Source: Myxococcaceae bacterium (GTDB lineage: Bacteria > Myxococcota > Myxococcia > Myxococcales > Myxococcaceae). From it: a DNA stretch of 42,529 bases. The stretch is taken from assembly GCA_020247085.1 (NCBI GenBank), contig JADCJJ010000460.1, positions 1 to 42,529 of the forward strand, read 5' to 3'. Below, piece by piece: positions 1-8,130 of the stretch; position 1 is the stretch's first letter; the number at the start of each line of letters is the position of its first letter. The notes beneath the pieces were generated by a model that made no database searches, had not been told where the DNA came from, and saw nothing but the letters and a program-made list of their open reading frames with translations. A program made the position numbers and the translations under genes.

Positions 1-2
1 CA

Positions 3-1658
3 CCGGGCGAGGTGACCTACACGTGGCAACCACGGGCCATCTCCGATTGCAGTCAGTTCGACGCAGGCAGTCCCACCGGGTGCATCACCTCGCTTGAGCT
101 CGCCACAGCGACTCGGCTCGACGCTGGGGTTGCCAACTTCGTCGCGCCACCAGTGTCGCTCACCCAGACCTTTCGTACATCCGTCACGGCGCGCTTCGCG
201 GGGCTGGATGGCGGCATGCAATCACTCACCAGGGAAGTGGGTGTCCGCGTCGTGGACAAGAAGGCACCCTCTTGCACCCCATTCCAGCAATCCAGACTGA
301 CGTACCGACTTCAGTGCGACGAACCCGTGGTCGCCCGCGGGCTATTCCACGGCGAGGACGCCGGCCAGTCAGTCAAGGGTTTCTCATTCTACTTCATCGA
401 CTCGCTCGACCAGGATGGCGGTGTCGGCATCTTCTCCTTTGGCGAAACGGTCCCGGAGCTCGATGACACCCTGACGCCGAGCGTGACCGACCGGGCCGGG
501 AACGTCTGGAACTCCAGTTCCTTCGATGAGCCGGACCAACCGCCGGGCGACGACGGAGTCTTCCGCGGCCCGGTCTTGACGGCGACGTACAGTGGACTCT
601 CGGACGACTCAGACGCTGGCTCGGCGGTGACGTCGACGACGAACCCGAGACCGATGTGGGTGACAACCCCCGCTTCCGCGGGCGGTCAAGGAGAGCGCTT
701 CGTGCTCGCGCGACACACAGCCGACGGCGGCAATGGACTCGAAGCAAGGAGCGTCTGGCTTTCGTTTCAACAACCATGTTTCGGGAGCCGGTGTCATCAA
801 CTCGTCGACGCAGGCATGGGTGCGCCGTCCGAACCCGGGCCAGCGTTGTCGTCGGTCGTCGCCGATGAGCGCGCGTTCCTCGTCACCTCGAGCACGAGTT
901 CGCCTGCGCTCGCGAGCGTGACCAGAGGCGTGCCGTCCCTCATCAGTGTTTCGAACATGCCACCGCTCCTGGGCCTGTCAGCCGTCGGGAACGAGCTGTG
1001 GATTCTCGGCTCGACCGACGCAGGGGCGCTCTTTCGTCAACGCGTCGATGAGCTCTCGGACGGCGGCTTTGCCCTCTCTCAGGCGGACGTCATCGTCGAT
1101 GGCGGCTACAGCGGTGGTGCCGTCGATGTGTTCGCAAATCCAAGCGGCGGGAGGGTCGCCGCCGGCGTCTCGGTGAGCCATTCCGATGGTGGCGGAGCGG
1201 TCTACTTCCTCGAACATGATGCTCTCCAGACGCCATCCTGGTCCGATGTCGATTCGTCGCCGCTTGATCTTGCGTCGGGCGTACGTGGCACCTGGCTTGG
1301 CCCAAATGGCACGGACGTGGCATTGTTCACCGTCTCATCATTCTCGCTGAGGTATTCAACTTCTTTGGGGCGTGGTGACTTCAGCGCACCTGGTGTCGAA
1401 TCAGAGATCGACTCAGTCCGTTACGGCGACGCCGCCCTCGTTACCTGGGTGACGTCTGGCGCACGTCAGATTGGGCTGGCGCTCATCGGCACTGGTGAGG
1501 TGCTAACGCTCATCCAACCACCGACTCCGGGCGCTAACCAGGGCCCCAGGGTCTACACCCCACGCCTCGCCGTCATGAACGGCGAGGTGCTCCTCACCTG
1601 GTCTGAGATGCTCAGCCCGAACGGCCCCTGGGTCATCCGGGCGCAGGTCATTCACTGA
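3..1658 (+). CDS. Secreted beta-rich hypothetical protein, C-terminal part (5' end outside window)
   Basis: The reading frame is open to the left edge of the window (codons for P-G-E precede the first possible GTG at 12), so this is most likely the C-terminal part of a longer gene. The first ~80 visible residues look like an Ig/PKD-type beta domain (alternating polar and hydrophobic strands ending in VGVRVVDKKAPSC). The remainder contains many short beta-like segments with DGG, DAG and GGA turns and FLVTSSTS-type strands, as in beta-propeller or property-repeat surface proteins of myxobacteria. There are few charged helices and no membrane span. No enzyme motif was recognised. It ends with a TGA three bases before the stop of the convergent DoxX-like gene. 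Function unknown; extracellular or outer-surface location is inferred from composition. Confidence 0.7.
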   Translation, partial: PGEVTYTWQPRAISDCSQFDAGSPTGCITSLELATATRLDAGVANFVAPPVSLTQTFRTSVTARFAGLDGGMQSLTREVGVRVVDKKAPSCTPFQQSRLTYRLQCDEPVVARGLFHGEDAGQSVKGFSFYFIDSLDQDGGVGIFSFGETVPELDDTLTPSVTDRAGNVWNSSSFDEPDQPPGDDGVFRGPVLTATYSGLSDDSDAGSAVTSTTNPRPMWVTTPASAGGQGERFVLARHTADGGNGLEARSVWLSFQQPCFGSRCHQLVDAGMGAPSEPGPALSSVVADERAFLVTSSTSSPALASVTRGVPSLISVSNMPPLLGLSAVGNELWILGSTDAGALFRQRVDELSDGGFALSQADVIVDGGYSGGAVDVFANPSGGRVAAGVSVSHSDGGGAVYFLEHDALQTPSWSDVDSSPLDLASGVRGTWLGPNGTDVALFTVSSFSLRYSTSLGRGDFSAPGVESEIDSVRYGDAALVTWVTSGARQIGLALIGTGEVLTLIQPPTPGANQGPRVYTPRLAVMNGEVLLTWSEMLSPNGPWVIRAQVIH

Positions 1659-1661
1659 CCC

Positions 1662-2063
1662 TCACGCCTTGCCGAACAGCACCAAGGCCGCCACGGTGGT
1701 GAGGAAGTACGGCACCATCGCGGCGGCCGAGGCGTAGTCCTTCGCCAGGCGCTGCCCGAGGAAGAGGCTCACGATGCTCGAGGCGCTCAAGAACGCGCCG
1801 GCGAGGGCGAGCGTGGTCGAGCCCAGCAGCACCGTCGCCAGCACGCCCGCCGCCGAGGTGACGCCCGCCAGCACCTCGAGCGCCGTGATGACGAAGAACA
1901 GCACGCCCCCCAGCGGTCGCAGCGGTGTCTTCTCGAGGTACCCGGTGACGTAGGCCTTGTTGCCGCTCCAGTCGAAGACCTTGTCGAGCCCCGACTGCAG
2001 GAAGAGGACCGCCAGGAACGCGCCCACGAAGCCCTGCGCCAGGAAGAGACCGGTGTCTCGCAT
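1662..2063 (-). CDS. DoxX-like integral membrane protein
   Basis: A 133-residue protein with four predicted membrane spans (about residues 8-25, 48-70, 75-98 and 112-131). The first span is followed by LQSGLDKVFDW, the short helix and charged loop typical of the DoxX/DoxD-like superfamily, and the length suits that family. DoxX-type proteins are small four-helix membrane proteins often linked to redox or sulfur metabolism, but the substrate of this one cannot be told. Start ATG at 2063; the divergent hydrolase gene begins 67 bases away at 2131, so a shared promoter region is likely. No good -35/-10 pair stood out in that gap. Confidence 0.8.
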   Translation of the reverse strand: MRDTGLFLAQGFVGAFLAVLFLQSGLDKVFDWSGNKAYVTGYLEKTPLRPLGGVLFFVITALEVLAGVTSAAGVLATVLLGSTTLALAGAFLSASSIVSLFLGQRLAKDYASAAAMVPYFLTTVAALVLFGKA

Positions 2064-2130
2064 GGCCCGGCCCCATAGGCGCGTCGCGCTTGAAAAGCAC
2101 GCGGCAGCGGCCCATCAAGGCCCTCCGGCC

Positions 2131-2958
2131 ATGAGACTCCACGTCGACCTCGTGCAGGCGCCCGGCGCGACCCCCACGCGCGCCTTCCTCTTCCTCCACG
2201 GCATCCTCGGGCAGGGCACCAACCTGCGCACGCTCGCCCGGCGCTTCGTCGAGGCCCGCCCCTCGCTCCAGGCGGTGCTCGTCGACCTGCGCGCCCACGG
2301 CGCCTCGCAGGGCGTCGAGGGCGACGACTCGGTCGTCTCGGCCGCCGACGACGTCGCCCAGACCGCTCGCGACCTGGCCCTGCCCGCCGCCGGCGTCTGT
2401 GGCCACTCATTCGGCGGCAAGGTCGCCATGCTGCTCGCCGAGCGCGCCGAGGGCCTCGAGCACCTCGTCGTCCTCGACTCGACGCCCGGCACCCGCGCCG
2501 ACTTCCGCGGCTCCGAGACCACCCTGCGCGTCCTCTCTGCCCTCGACGACGCGCCGGCCCGCTTCCCCTCGCGCGACGCCTTCGTCGCCCACCTCGGCGC
2601 CGCCGGCCTCGACCGCGGCGTCGCCACCTGGCTCGGCATGAACCTCGAGCGCGCCGACGACGGCTTCCGCTTCACCCTCTCGCTCGCCCGCATCCGCGCC
2701 CTGCTCGCCTCGTACTTCGCCCACGACTGCTGGCCCCTGCTCGAGCGCCTGGCCCTCGACGCCGGCCCCGCCTTCCACCTCGTCGTCGGCGACCGCTCGA
2801 CGGTGTTCGACGCCCACGACCGGGAGCGCGCCGCCGCCCTCGCCGCCCGCTCCCACGGCCGCTGCACCGTCGACGTCGTGCCCGCCGGCCACTGGGTGCA
2901 CGTCGACGACCCCGAGGGCACCCTGCGCGTGCTCCTCGCCCGCGTGCCCGCCGCCTGA
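2131..2958 (+). CDS. Alpha/beta-fold hydrolase (esterase-like)
   Basis: The frame is open well upstream, but the ATG at 2131 is chosen because protein-like sequence begins there (MRLHVDLVQAPG), giving 275 residues. Motifs follow the alpha/beta hydrolase order: the oxyanion-hole loop FLHGILGQGTN near residues 20-31, the nucleophile elbow GHSFGG with Ser93, a late acid in the VVGDRSTVFD segment, and the catalytic His in AGHWVHVDDP near the C-terminus. The HGILGQGTNL and VDLRAHGAS pattern resembles the YbfF/PMME-like esterases, but substrate cannot be predicted. Not secreted: no signal peptide. It is followed after 36 bases by the cyclic-nucleotide-binding gene, so it may head a three-gene unit with that gene and hprK. 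Confidence 0.85.
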   Translation: MRLHVDLVQAPGATPTRAFLFLHGILGQGTNLRTLARRFVEARPSLQAVLVDLRAHGASQGVEGDDSVVSAADDVAQTARDLALPAAGVCGHSFGGKVAMLLAERAEGLEHLVVLDSTPGTRADFRGSETTLRVLSALDDAPARFPSRDAFVAHLGAAGLDRGVATWLGMNLERADDGFRFTLSLARIRALLASYFAHDCWPLLERLALDAGPAFHLVVGDRSTVFDAHDRERAAALAARSHGRCTVDVVPAGHWVHVDDPEGTLRVLLARVPAA

Positions 2959-2994
2959 GCCGCCGCCCCGGGCCGTGTGCTAACGCCGCCCCAT

Positions 2995-3432
2995 ATGGAC
3001 GAACTCACCCAGCGCACCAACGCCCTCAAGGCCATGCCCCTCCTCGCCGACCTGCCCCACGGCGAGCTCGAGAAGCTCGCGCGGCGCCTCACCGTCGAGC
3101 AGCACCGCCCAGGCTCCGTCATCATCAAGGAGGGCTCGAGCGGCGGCGCCGCGTCGTTCATCGTCTCGGGCAGCTGCGAGGTGCGCCGCGAGGGCAAGCG
3201 CGGCAGCAAGCGCATCGCCGTGCTCCGCCGCGGCGAGTGCTTCGGCGAGCTCTCCATCATCAACCCCGCCCCCCGCTCGGCCAGCGTCGTCGCCCTCGAG
3301 CCCGTCGACCTGCTCGTGCTCGGCGAGGGCGACTTCCGCGACGCGCTCCGCTCGAACCGCGCCGTCGCCCTGCAGCTCGTCCGCACCCTCGCCAAGCGGC
3401 TCCAGAGCCGGGAAGACGAGTTCGCCGCGTGA
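2995..3432 (+). CDS. Cyclic nucleotide-binding domain protein
   Basis: The ATG at 2995 is preferred over an upstream GTG at 2977, giving 145 residues that are essentially one cAMP/cGMP-binding (cNMP, CRP-type) beta-roll. The phosphate-binding cassette is visible at about residues 83-98 (FGELSIINPAPRSASV), with the conserved Gly-Glu and the Arg-Ser-Ala that contact the cyclic phosphate. No DNA-binding helix-turn-helix follows, so this is a stand-alone sensor rather than a CRP-type regulator. Its TGA overlaps the GTG start of hprK (GTGA, 4 nt), so translation is probably coupled. An inference is that it conveys a nucleotide signal to the HPr kinase or to a partner; nothing in the sequence proves that. 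Confidence 0.88.
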   Translation: MDELTQRTNALKAMPLLADLPHGELEKLARRLTVEQHRPGSVIIKEGSSGGAASFIVSGSCEVRREGKRGSKRIAVLRRGECFGELSIINPAPRSASVVALEPVDLLVLGEGDFRDALRSNRAVALQLVRTLAKRLQSREDEFAA

Positions 3433-4454
3433 TCTCGACCTCGACCACCCCCGCCTGCCCCATTCGCCGGCTCCTCGAAGACGCCCGGTACGACCTCAAG
3501 CTCGAGCTCGTCGCCGGCGCCCAGGGCCTCGACCGCCGCATCACGAGCGCCCGCATTCAGAAGCCGGGCCTCGCCCTCACCGGCTTCACCGAGCACCTGC
3601 ACCCCGAGCGCCTGCAGGTCTTCGGCAACACCGAGGTCTCGTACCTGCGCACCCTGAGCCGCGAGCAGCAGGTCACCGTGCTCCAGAAGGTGTTCGAGTC
3701 GAACCTGGCCGCCGTCGTCGTCACCAAGGGCCTCGACGTGCCGGGCCCCCTGCTCGAGGGCTGCGAGCGCACCCACCTCGCGCTGATGCGCACGCCGCTC
3801 GTCTCGTCGGCGTTCATCTCGCAGGTCCAGGCCTTCCTCGAAGAGGCCCTCACCGCCTCGGGCACCCTCCACGGCGTGCTCGTCGACGTCTTCGGCGTCG
3901 GCGTGCTGCTGCTCGGCAAGTCGGGCATCGGCAAGAGCGAGATCGCCCTCGACCTGGTGATGCGCGGGCACCGCCTCGTCGCCGACGACGTCGTCAACCT
4001 CGTGCGCAAGCAGGGCGACGTGTACGGGCACGGCAATGAGATGATTCAGCACCACATGGAGATCCGCGGGCTGGGCATTCTCAACGTGAAGGACCTGTTC
4101 GGTGTCGCCGCAGTGCGCGACCGGAAGAAGATCGAGCTCGTCATCGAGCTCGTCGAGTGGGCGCCCACCGCCGAATACGACCGCCTGGGCCTCGAGCAGG
4201 AGTCGATGAACATCCTCGGGGCCGAGCTGCCGCACGCCGTGGTGCCCGTGCGCCCGGGCCGCAACATGACGACCATCGTCGAGGTCGCCGCCCGCAACCA
4301 CCTGCTCAAGCTACGCGGGCACCACTCGGCCCAGGAGTTCGCCGAGCGCCTCTCGCGCGCCATCGCGAGGCCCGGCGGGAAGACGCCCTCACCCGGCCGC
4401 GCCGCGGCGCCGGCGCCGCGCCCCACCCCTCAGTACGAGGAGGACGTCGAGTAG
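3429..4454 (+). CDS. hprK: HPr kinase/phosphorylase
   Basis: A 341-residue protein from GTG 3429, which overlaps the preceding stop codon. The N-terminal HprK domain covers about residues 1-130 and the kinase domain about 131-310. Diagnostic residues: conserved His148 (TLHGV), Walker A GKSGIGKS at 163-170, the ADD acid pair near 185-187, and the family signature EIRGLGILNVKDLFG at 211-225. The C-terminal ~30 residues are a Pro/Ala-rich tail beyond the usual ~310-residue length. HprK phosphorylates and dephosphorylates the regulatory Ser of HPr. In proteobacteria it usually lies beside HPr, EIIA(Man)-type or rapZ genes; none of those is in this window. The neighbour here is a cyclic-nucleotide-binding protein. 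Confidence 0.95.
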   Translation: MISTSTTPACPIRRLLEDARYDLKLELVAGAQGLDRRITSARIQKPGLALTGFTEHLHPERLQVFGNTEVSYLRTLSREQQVTVLQKVFESNLAAVVVTKGLDVPGPLLEGCERTHLALMRTPLVSSAFISQVQAFLEEALTASGTLHGVLVDVFGVGVLLLGKSGIGKSEIALDLVMRGHRLVADDVVNLVRKQGDVYGHGNEMIQHHMEIRGLGILNVKDLFGVAAVRDRKKIELVIELVEWAPTAEYDRLGLEQESMNILGAELPHAVVPVRPGRNMTTIVEVAARNHLLKLRGHHSAQEFAERLSRAIARPGGKTPSPGRAAAPAPRPTPQYEEDVE

Positions 4455-4470
4455 CCCGGGCCTCACTCGA
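4447..4470. terminator. Stop-codon-spanning inverted repeat between convergent hprK and FHA gene
   Basis: TCGAGT at 4447-4452 pairs with ACTCGA at 4465-4470; the loop contains the self-complementary GCCCGGGC. Both convergent stop codons (TAG ending at 4454, and the - strand stop beginning at 4465) touch the arms. There is no T-run, so an intrinsic terminator is only a possibility; it may protect both 3' ends. Confidence 0.4.
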
Positions 4471-6046
4471 GCGACGCGGCCAGCTCGTCGCGCTCGTCGA
4501 TGGCCCGCGACTGACAGGGGTGCGCCCGGCTCGGGAAGAACTTCTCGACCCAGTCGAGCGTCGCCGACGCGGCCTGGTACTTCCGCTGCTGGAACTCGGC
4601 CCGCGCCTGCATCAGCAGCTTGTTGCACTGCAGGTCGAGCTCCCGCCGCGACTCCATCATGCGGTCGTGCGCCAGCTGGTACATCGGCCCCCGGTGCTCC
4701 GGCGGCAGCGCCTCGTAGAAGAGCCACGCCTCGCGGAAGCCCCGGTACGCCTCCCAGCGGTTCGAGGCGCCGATGTCGCGCTGCTCCCACTTGCCCTCGG
4801 CCCGGCGGTAGCGCTCCGTCGCGTCGGCCTTCAGCCCCTCTTCGTCCTTCTCGGGCAGCACCGTCACCTCGACCCACACGTTCCACAGGCTCCAGGGGTC
4901 GGCCTCGGGTGGGTTCTTCGTGTTGTCGAAGACGATGGTGTTCGTCGCGTTGCGCTTGAGGTGCCGCGCCGGAATCAGCAGGTCGTGGTCGATCTCGTTC
5001 GCGGCGAGCGTGTCCGCCGGCGCGAAGCCCATGTCGACGCCGTTGACGCTGATGCCGAGCTCGCCCTCGGACAGCTCCTTGCACTGGTAGTGCAGCACCA
5101 CCATCACCTCGACCGGCGACTTGAGCTCGAACTCGAACACCTTCTGGTCCACCCGCTCGTACTCGACGCCGGGCCCGACCCCGAAGACCTGCTCGACGGG
5201 CTGGTCGTTCAGCTCGCCCACCTCGGGGGCCTTGCGCTTCGTCTCCTTCGGCAGCGCCGCCTGGAGCAGCAGCCCCAGCACCAGCAGCAGGAAGACGCCG
5301 GCGGCACCTGCCAGCGCGAGGCGCTTCGCCCGCGACGCCTCTCTCCAGTAGAGCGCCGCCGCCCCGCCGGCCCCCTGCCGCCTGAGCCGCGCGCGCTCCG
5401 CCGCCGAGAGCCGCTGCTCGTTCGCGGCGCCGCCCACCTCGACGCGCGCGAGGCCCGGGTTCGTGTCGTCGGCCGACGCGAGCGCCACCGGGCCCGAGCG
5501 CACCAGCGCCGCCGTGCCCGGCCGGCTCACGCGAGGGCGGCTCCCGCTGGGCCTTGGCCCTTCGAGTACCCGCATCATCGCCGTCGGGCGTCGCTCGATC
5601 TGCTGCCGCTCGCCGGTGTCGACGCCCTTCGGGAGCGCCACGACCCCCTTGTTCCGCGACCGCTTCAGCTCGGCGGCGTTGACGACCCGGGTGTGCTGCC
5701 CACCGTCCGGCGGCGGCGCCTCGCCGGCACCGGCCGCTCCCTCGCCGGCCACCGCCGAGAAGGTGAACCGCACCGGCCCCATCGTGATGGCGTCACCGTC
5801 GCGCAGCGGCTGCTTCGCCACCTTCTCGCCGTTGACGATGGTGCCGTTCGCCGACCCCAGGTCCTCGACGGAGAAGCCCTCGCCCTCCTCGAAGATGCGC
5901 GCGTGACGGCGCGACACGCCGGCCTCGTAGAGAATCACGTCGCACTCGGGCGTACGGCCGATGACGACCGACCCCTGGTCGAAGACGAACTCGCGCCCGG
6001 CCTCTTTTCCCTCGGCGATGACGAGCTGGAACGCCTTCGAACCCAC
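4463..6046 (-). CDS. FHA domain membrane protein
   Basis: A 527-residue protein from GTG 6046. An N-terminal forkhead-associated phosphothreonine-binding domain covers residues 1-98, with the conserved GRTPECD (30-36), SRRHAR (45-50) and GSANGTIVNG (64-73) loops. A disordered Pro/Arg/Gly linker follows (about 100-235). One transmembrane helix lies at about 242-264, preceded by basic residues, so the FHA domain is cytoplasmic. The ~260-residue C-terminal part is then outside and has a beta-rich segment followed by helical, TPR-like sequence with W/Y-rich helices. The gene starts six bases after the stop of a WYL regulator, so the three genes form one - strand operon. FHA domains read Ser/Thr kinase signals; the kinase is not in this window. 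Confidence 0.9.
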   Translation of the reverse strand: MGSKAFQLVIAEGKEAGREFVFDQGSVVIGRTPECDVILYEAGVSRRHARIFEEGEGFSVEDLGSANGTIVNGEKVAKQPLRDGDAITMGPVRFTFSAVAGEGAAGAGEAPPPDGGQHTRVVNAAELKRSRNKGVVALPKGVDTGERQQIERRPTAMMRVLEGPRPSGSRPRVSRPGTAALVRSGPVALASADDTNPGLARVEVGGAANEQRLSAAERARLRRQGAGGAAALYWREASRAKRLALAGAAGVFLLLVLGLLLQAALPKETKRKAPEVGELNDQPVEQVFGVGPGVEYERVDQKVFEFELKSPVEVMVVLHYQCKELSEGELGISVNGVDMGFAPADTLAANEIDHDLLIPARHLKRNATNTIVFDNTKNPPEADPWSLWNVWVEVTVLPEKDEEGLKADATERYRRAEGKWEQRDIGASNRWEAYRGFREAWLFYEALPPEHRGPMYQLAHDRMMESRRELDLQCNKLLMQARAEFQQRKYQAASATLDWVEKFFPSRAHPCQSRAIDERDELAASLE

Positions 6047-6052
6047 GCCTGA

Positions 6053-6970
6053 TTAGCCTAGTGAGGCGCGCGCGGCCTCGCCAACGCTTCGCACCGCCCA
6101 CGCCGGGGCCACCACCTGAGCGTCGCCGCCGAACGACAGCACCCACCCGGTGAGCCAGCGCGCGTTGTCGCCGGGCACCGTCACCTCGAGGCGGCCGTCG
6201 GGCAGGGAGCGGGCCTCGCCGAAGCGCTCCCGCACGAAGGGCGCCCGGGCCGCCGAGAACACCACCGTCACCGGCTCGAGCCCCCGGTCTGGCACCCGGG
6301 CCGGCGCCGACTCGGGGCGGGGCTCGAAGCGGGCGTCGGTCACCTCGAGGGGCCCCATGCGGTCGACGCGATAGAGGCGCTCGGCGCCGCGGGCGACGTC
6401 GAAGCCCGACAGGTACCACTGGCCCTGGTGGCCGAAGAGCTCGGCGGGCTGCACCTGGCGCCGCTCGGTCTGCCCCCGCCCGGCGGCGTAGTAGTCGAAG
6501 CGCACCTCGCGCCGCTCGGCGATGGCCATGGAGACGGCCGGGAGCCCGGCCAGCGCGCTGCCCTCGACGTCGAGGCGCCGGTCGGCCTGGCGGAAGGCCT
6601 CACGGGCGCTGGGCGGGAGCACGCGCTCGAGCTTCTCGAGGGCGCTCGTGAGCGCCTCGGAGGCGCTCGCCCCGAGGAGCCGCGCGGCCGAGGCGAGGGC
6701 CACCCCCTCGGCCGCGGTGAGCCTCGGGGGCGCATGCAGCCGCTGGTCGAGCTCGACGAACACCTTGTCGTCCTCGACGTACACGTCGACGAAGTCGTCC
6801 GGCTCGAAGGGGGGCCGCCCGACGAGCGGGAGGAACTCGAGGGCCTCGAGCAGCTCGACGCGGCCGACGCCGAGCGCCGCCGCCACCTCGTCGACCGAGC
6901 GGCCCGGGTGCCGCGAGACGTAGGGCACGAGGAACAGCAGCTGCCGCAGCCGCTCGCTGGCCGCACTCAC
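6053..6970 (-). CDS. WYL-domain transcriptional regulator (second of a tandem pair)
   Basis: The open frame runs to 7843, but the real start is the GTG at 6970, which overlaps the TGA of the upstream WYL gene (GTGA), giving 305 residues. The N-terminal part (about 1-60) is a winged-helix-like segment (LLFLVPYVSRHPG, SVDEVAAALGV). The WYL part contains EVRFDYYAAG followed by QVQPAELFGHQGQWYLSGFD and then LYRVDRM, the order typical of WYL domains. A C-terminal WCX-like extension closes the protein. WYL domains are ligand-sensing modules, in several cases sensing nucleic acid. The arrangement of two consecutive overlapping WYL proteins resembles PafB-PafC, which act as a heterodimer in actinobacteria; that parallel is inference. 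Confidence 0.88.
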   Translation of the reverse strand: MSAASERLRQLLFLVPYVSRHPGRSVDEVAAALGVGRVELLEALEFLPLVGRPPFEPDDFVDVYVEDDKVFVELDQRLHAPPRLTAAEGVALASAARLLGASASEALTSALEKLERVLPPSAREAFRQADRRLDVEGSALAGLPAVSMAIAERREVRFDYYAAGRGQTERRQVQPAELFGHQGQWYLSGFDVARGAERLYRVDRMGPLEVTDARFEPRPESAPARVPDRGLEPVTVVFSAARAPFVRERFGEARSLPDGRLEVTVPGDNARWLTGWVLSFGGDAQVVAPAWAVRSVGEAARASLG

Positions 6971-7965
6971 GGGGCGCCTCCGTGGGCCTCGAGTACCCGC
7001 CGCGCGAGCGCCTGGGCGCGGGCGACGGCCTCGGCCGGCCCCGTCACCTTCGCCGCCGGCGCGAGCGACAGCACCGTCGTCACCAGCGCGTCGAGGTCGC
7101 TGGCGCGCACGGTGACGCTCGCGCCGGTGGACGTCTTCACCGGAGCGACGCCGAAGAGCTGGGGCGCCATCGGCTCGAGGTCTGGTGCGAGCGCGACGTC
7201 GACGTCGACGGGGGCGTGGAACCGGTGCTCCCACGGCCAGCGGGGGATGACGTCGCCGAGGCGGAAGTCGGCCGGCACCTCGAAGTCGGGCGGCTTCGCC
7301 TTCGGGTTCAGCACCTCGAGGCGCCTCACGCGGTGCACGAGGAACGTGCGCACGCCGCCGCGCAGGTGGCAGTGGCCGGCGAAGGCCCACGCGCCGCGGC
7401 GCAGCGCGAGGCCGTAGGGGTCGACCGCGCGCGCCGTCACCTCGCCCGAGCGCGGCGAGAAGTACTCGAGGGTCACGCGCCGGCGCGCGCGCACCGCGCC
7501 CCACAGCACGTCGAGGCGGTCGGCGAGCGATGCCGTGTCGACGGGCCCGACGGCCTGAAAACGCACCCGCGGCAGGGCGGGCAGGCGCTCCGAGTGGAAG
7601 GCCACCTTGCGCAGGGCGTGGGCGAGGTCGCCGGCGCCGGGGAAGGCGCCCGAGGCGAGGGCGGCGGCGCCGGCGGCGTACAGCACGGCGAGCTCGTCGG
7701 GCGAGAGGCCGGGCTCGGGCAGGTAGTACGCGTCCTTGTCGAGCGCGTAGCCGCCCTCGACGTCGCCGCGGGCCTTCTCGAAGCGAAGCGGAACGCCCAG
7801 CTCGAGCAACTCGACCTTGTCGCGCTCGAACTTCCGCTCGCACGCCTCGGGAGTGCCGGTGCCGTAGTCGTCCTTGAAGAGCTCGCGCAGCCGCGCCCAG
7901 GACACGGGGTGCTTCTCGGAGAGCAGCAGCGCCACGAGGTCGAGCAGGCGTTCGGTTCGGTCCAT
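6967..7965 (-). CDS. WYL-domain transcriptional regulator (first of a tandem pair)
   Basis: ATG 7965 (MDRTERLLDLVALLLSEKHP) is chosen over an upstream in-frame start at 8097 because the DeoR/HTH_11-type winged helix starts here; this gives 332 residues. The HTH covers about 1-70 (VSWARLRELF, then the CERKFERDKVELLELG recognition and wing region). The WYL core is recognisable in RRVTLEYFSPRSGEV, AVDPYGLALRRGAWAFAGHC and FLVHRVRRLEVL. A C-terminal WCX-like region follows. The start is about 165 bases downstream of the preceding - strand glycosyltransferase gene, so the regulator operon probably has its own promoter there. The stop overlaps the start of the second WYL gene, implying coupled, stoichiometric synthesis. 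Confidence 0.88.
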   Translation of the reverse strand: MDRTERLLDLVALLLSEKHPVSWARLRELFKDDYGTGTPEACERKFERDKVELLELGVPLRFEKARGDVEGGYALDKDAYYLPEPGLSPDELAVLYAAGAAALASGAFPGAGDLAHALRKVAFHSERLPALPRVRFQAVGPVDTASLADRLDVLWGAVRARRRVTLEYFSPRSGEVTARAVDPYGLALRRGAWAFAGHCHLRGGVRTFLVHRVRRLEVLNPKAKPPDFEVPADFRLGDVIPRWPWEHRFHAPVDVDVALAPDLEPMAPQLFGVAPVKTSTGASVTVRASDLDALVTTVLSLAPAAKVTGPAEAVARAQALARRVLEAHGGAP

Positions 7966-8130
7966 GGCCGGGCCATCGAAACGTACCAGAAGGCGCCCGG
8001 GCCGATGGAGAAGTGCGCGCGAAGGCGCTGTCGTCACGGCCGAGCCGTCGTCGCGCCGGCGGTCGGCGTCGACCCGGCCACGCGCTCCGGGGGGCACCGA
8101 CAGCGCCCGCCTCGCGCGCGAAGCCTCGCG

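Noticed and set aside
2115-4301. 728-residue open frame on the - strand
   Set aside because: It lies antisense to the hydrolase, cNMP and hprK genes, all of which have clear motifs; its translation is Ala/Glu/Arg/His-rich without a domain.
4157-6052. 631-residue open frame on the + strand
   Set aside because: Shadow of the FHA gene on the other strand; no domain recognisable.
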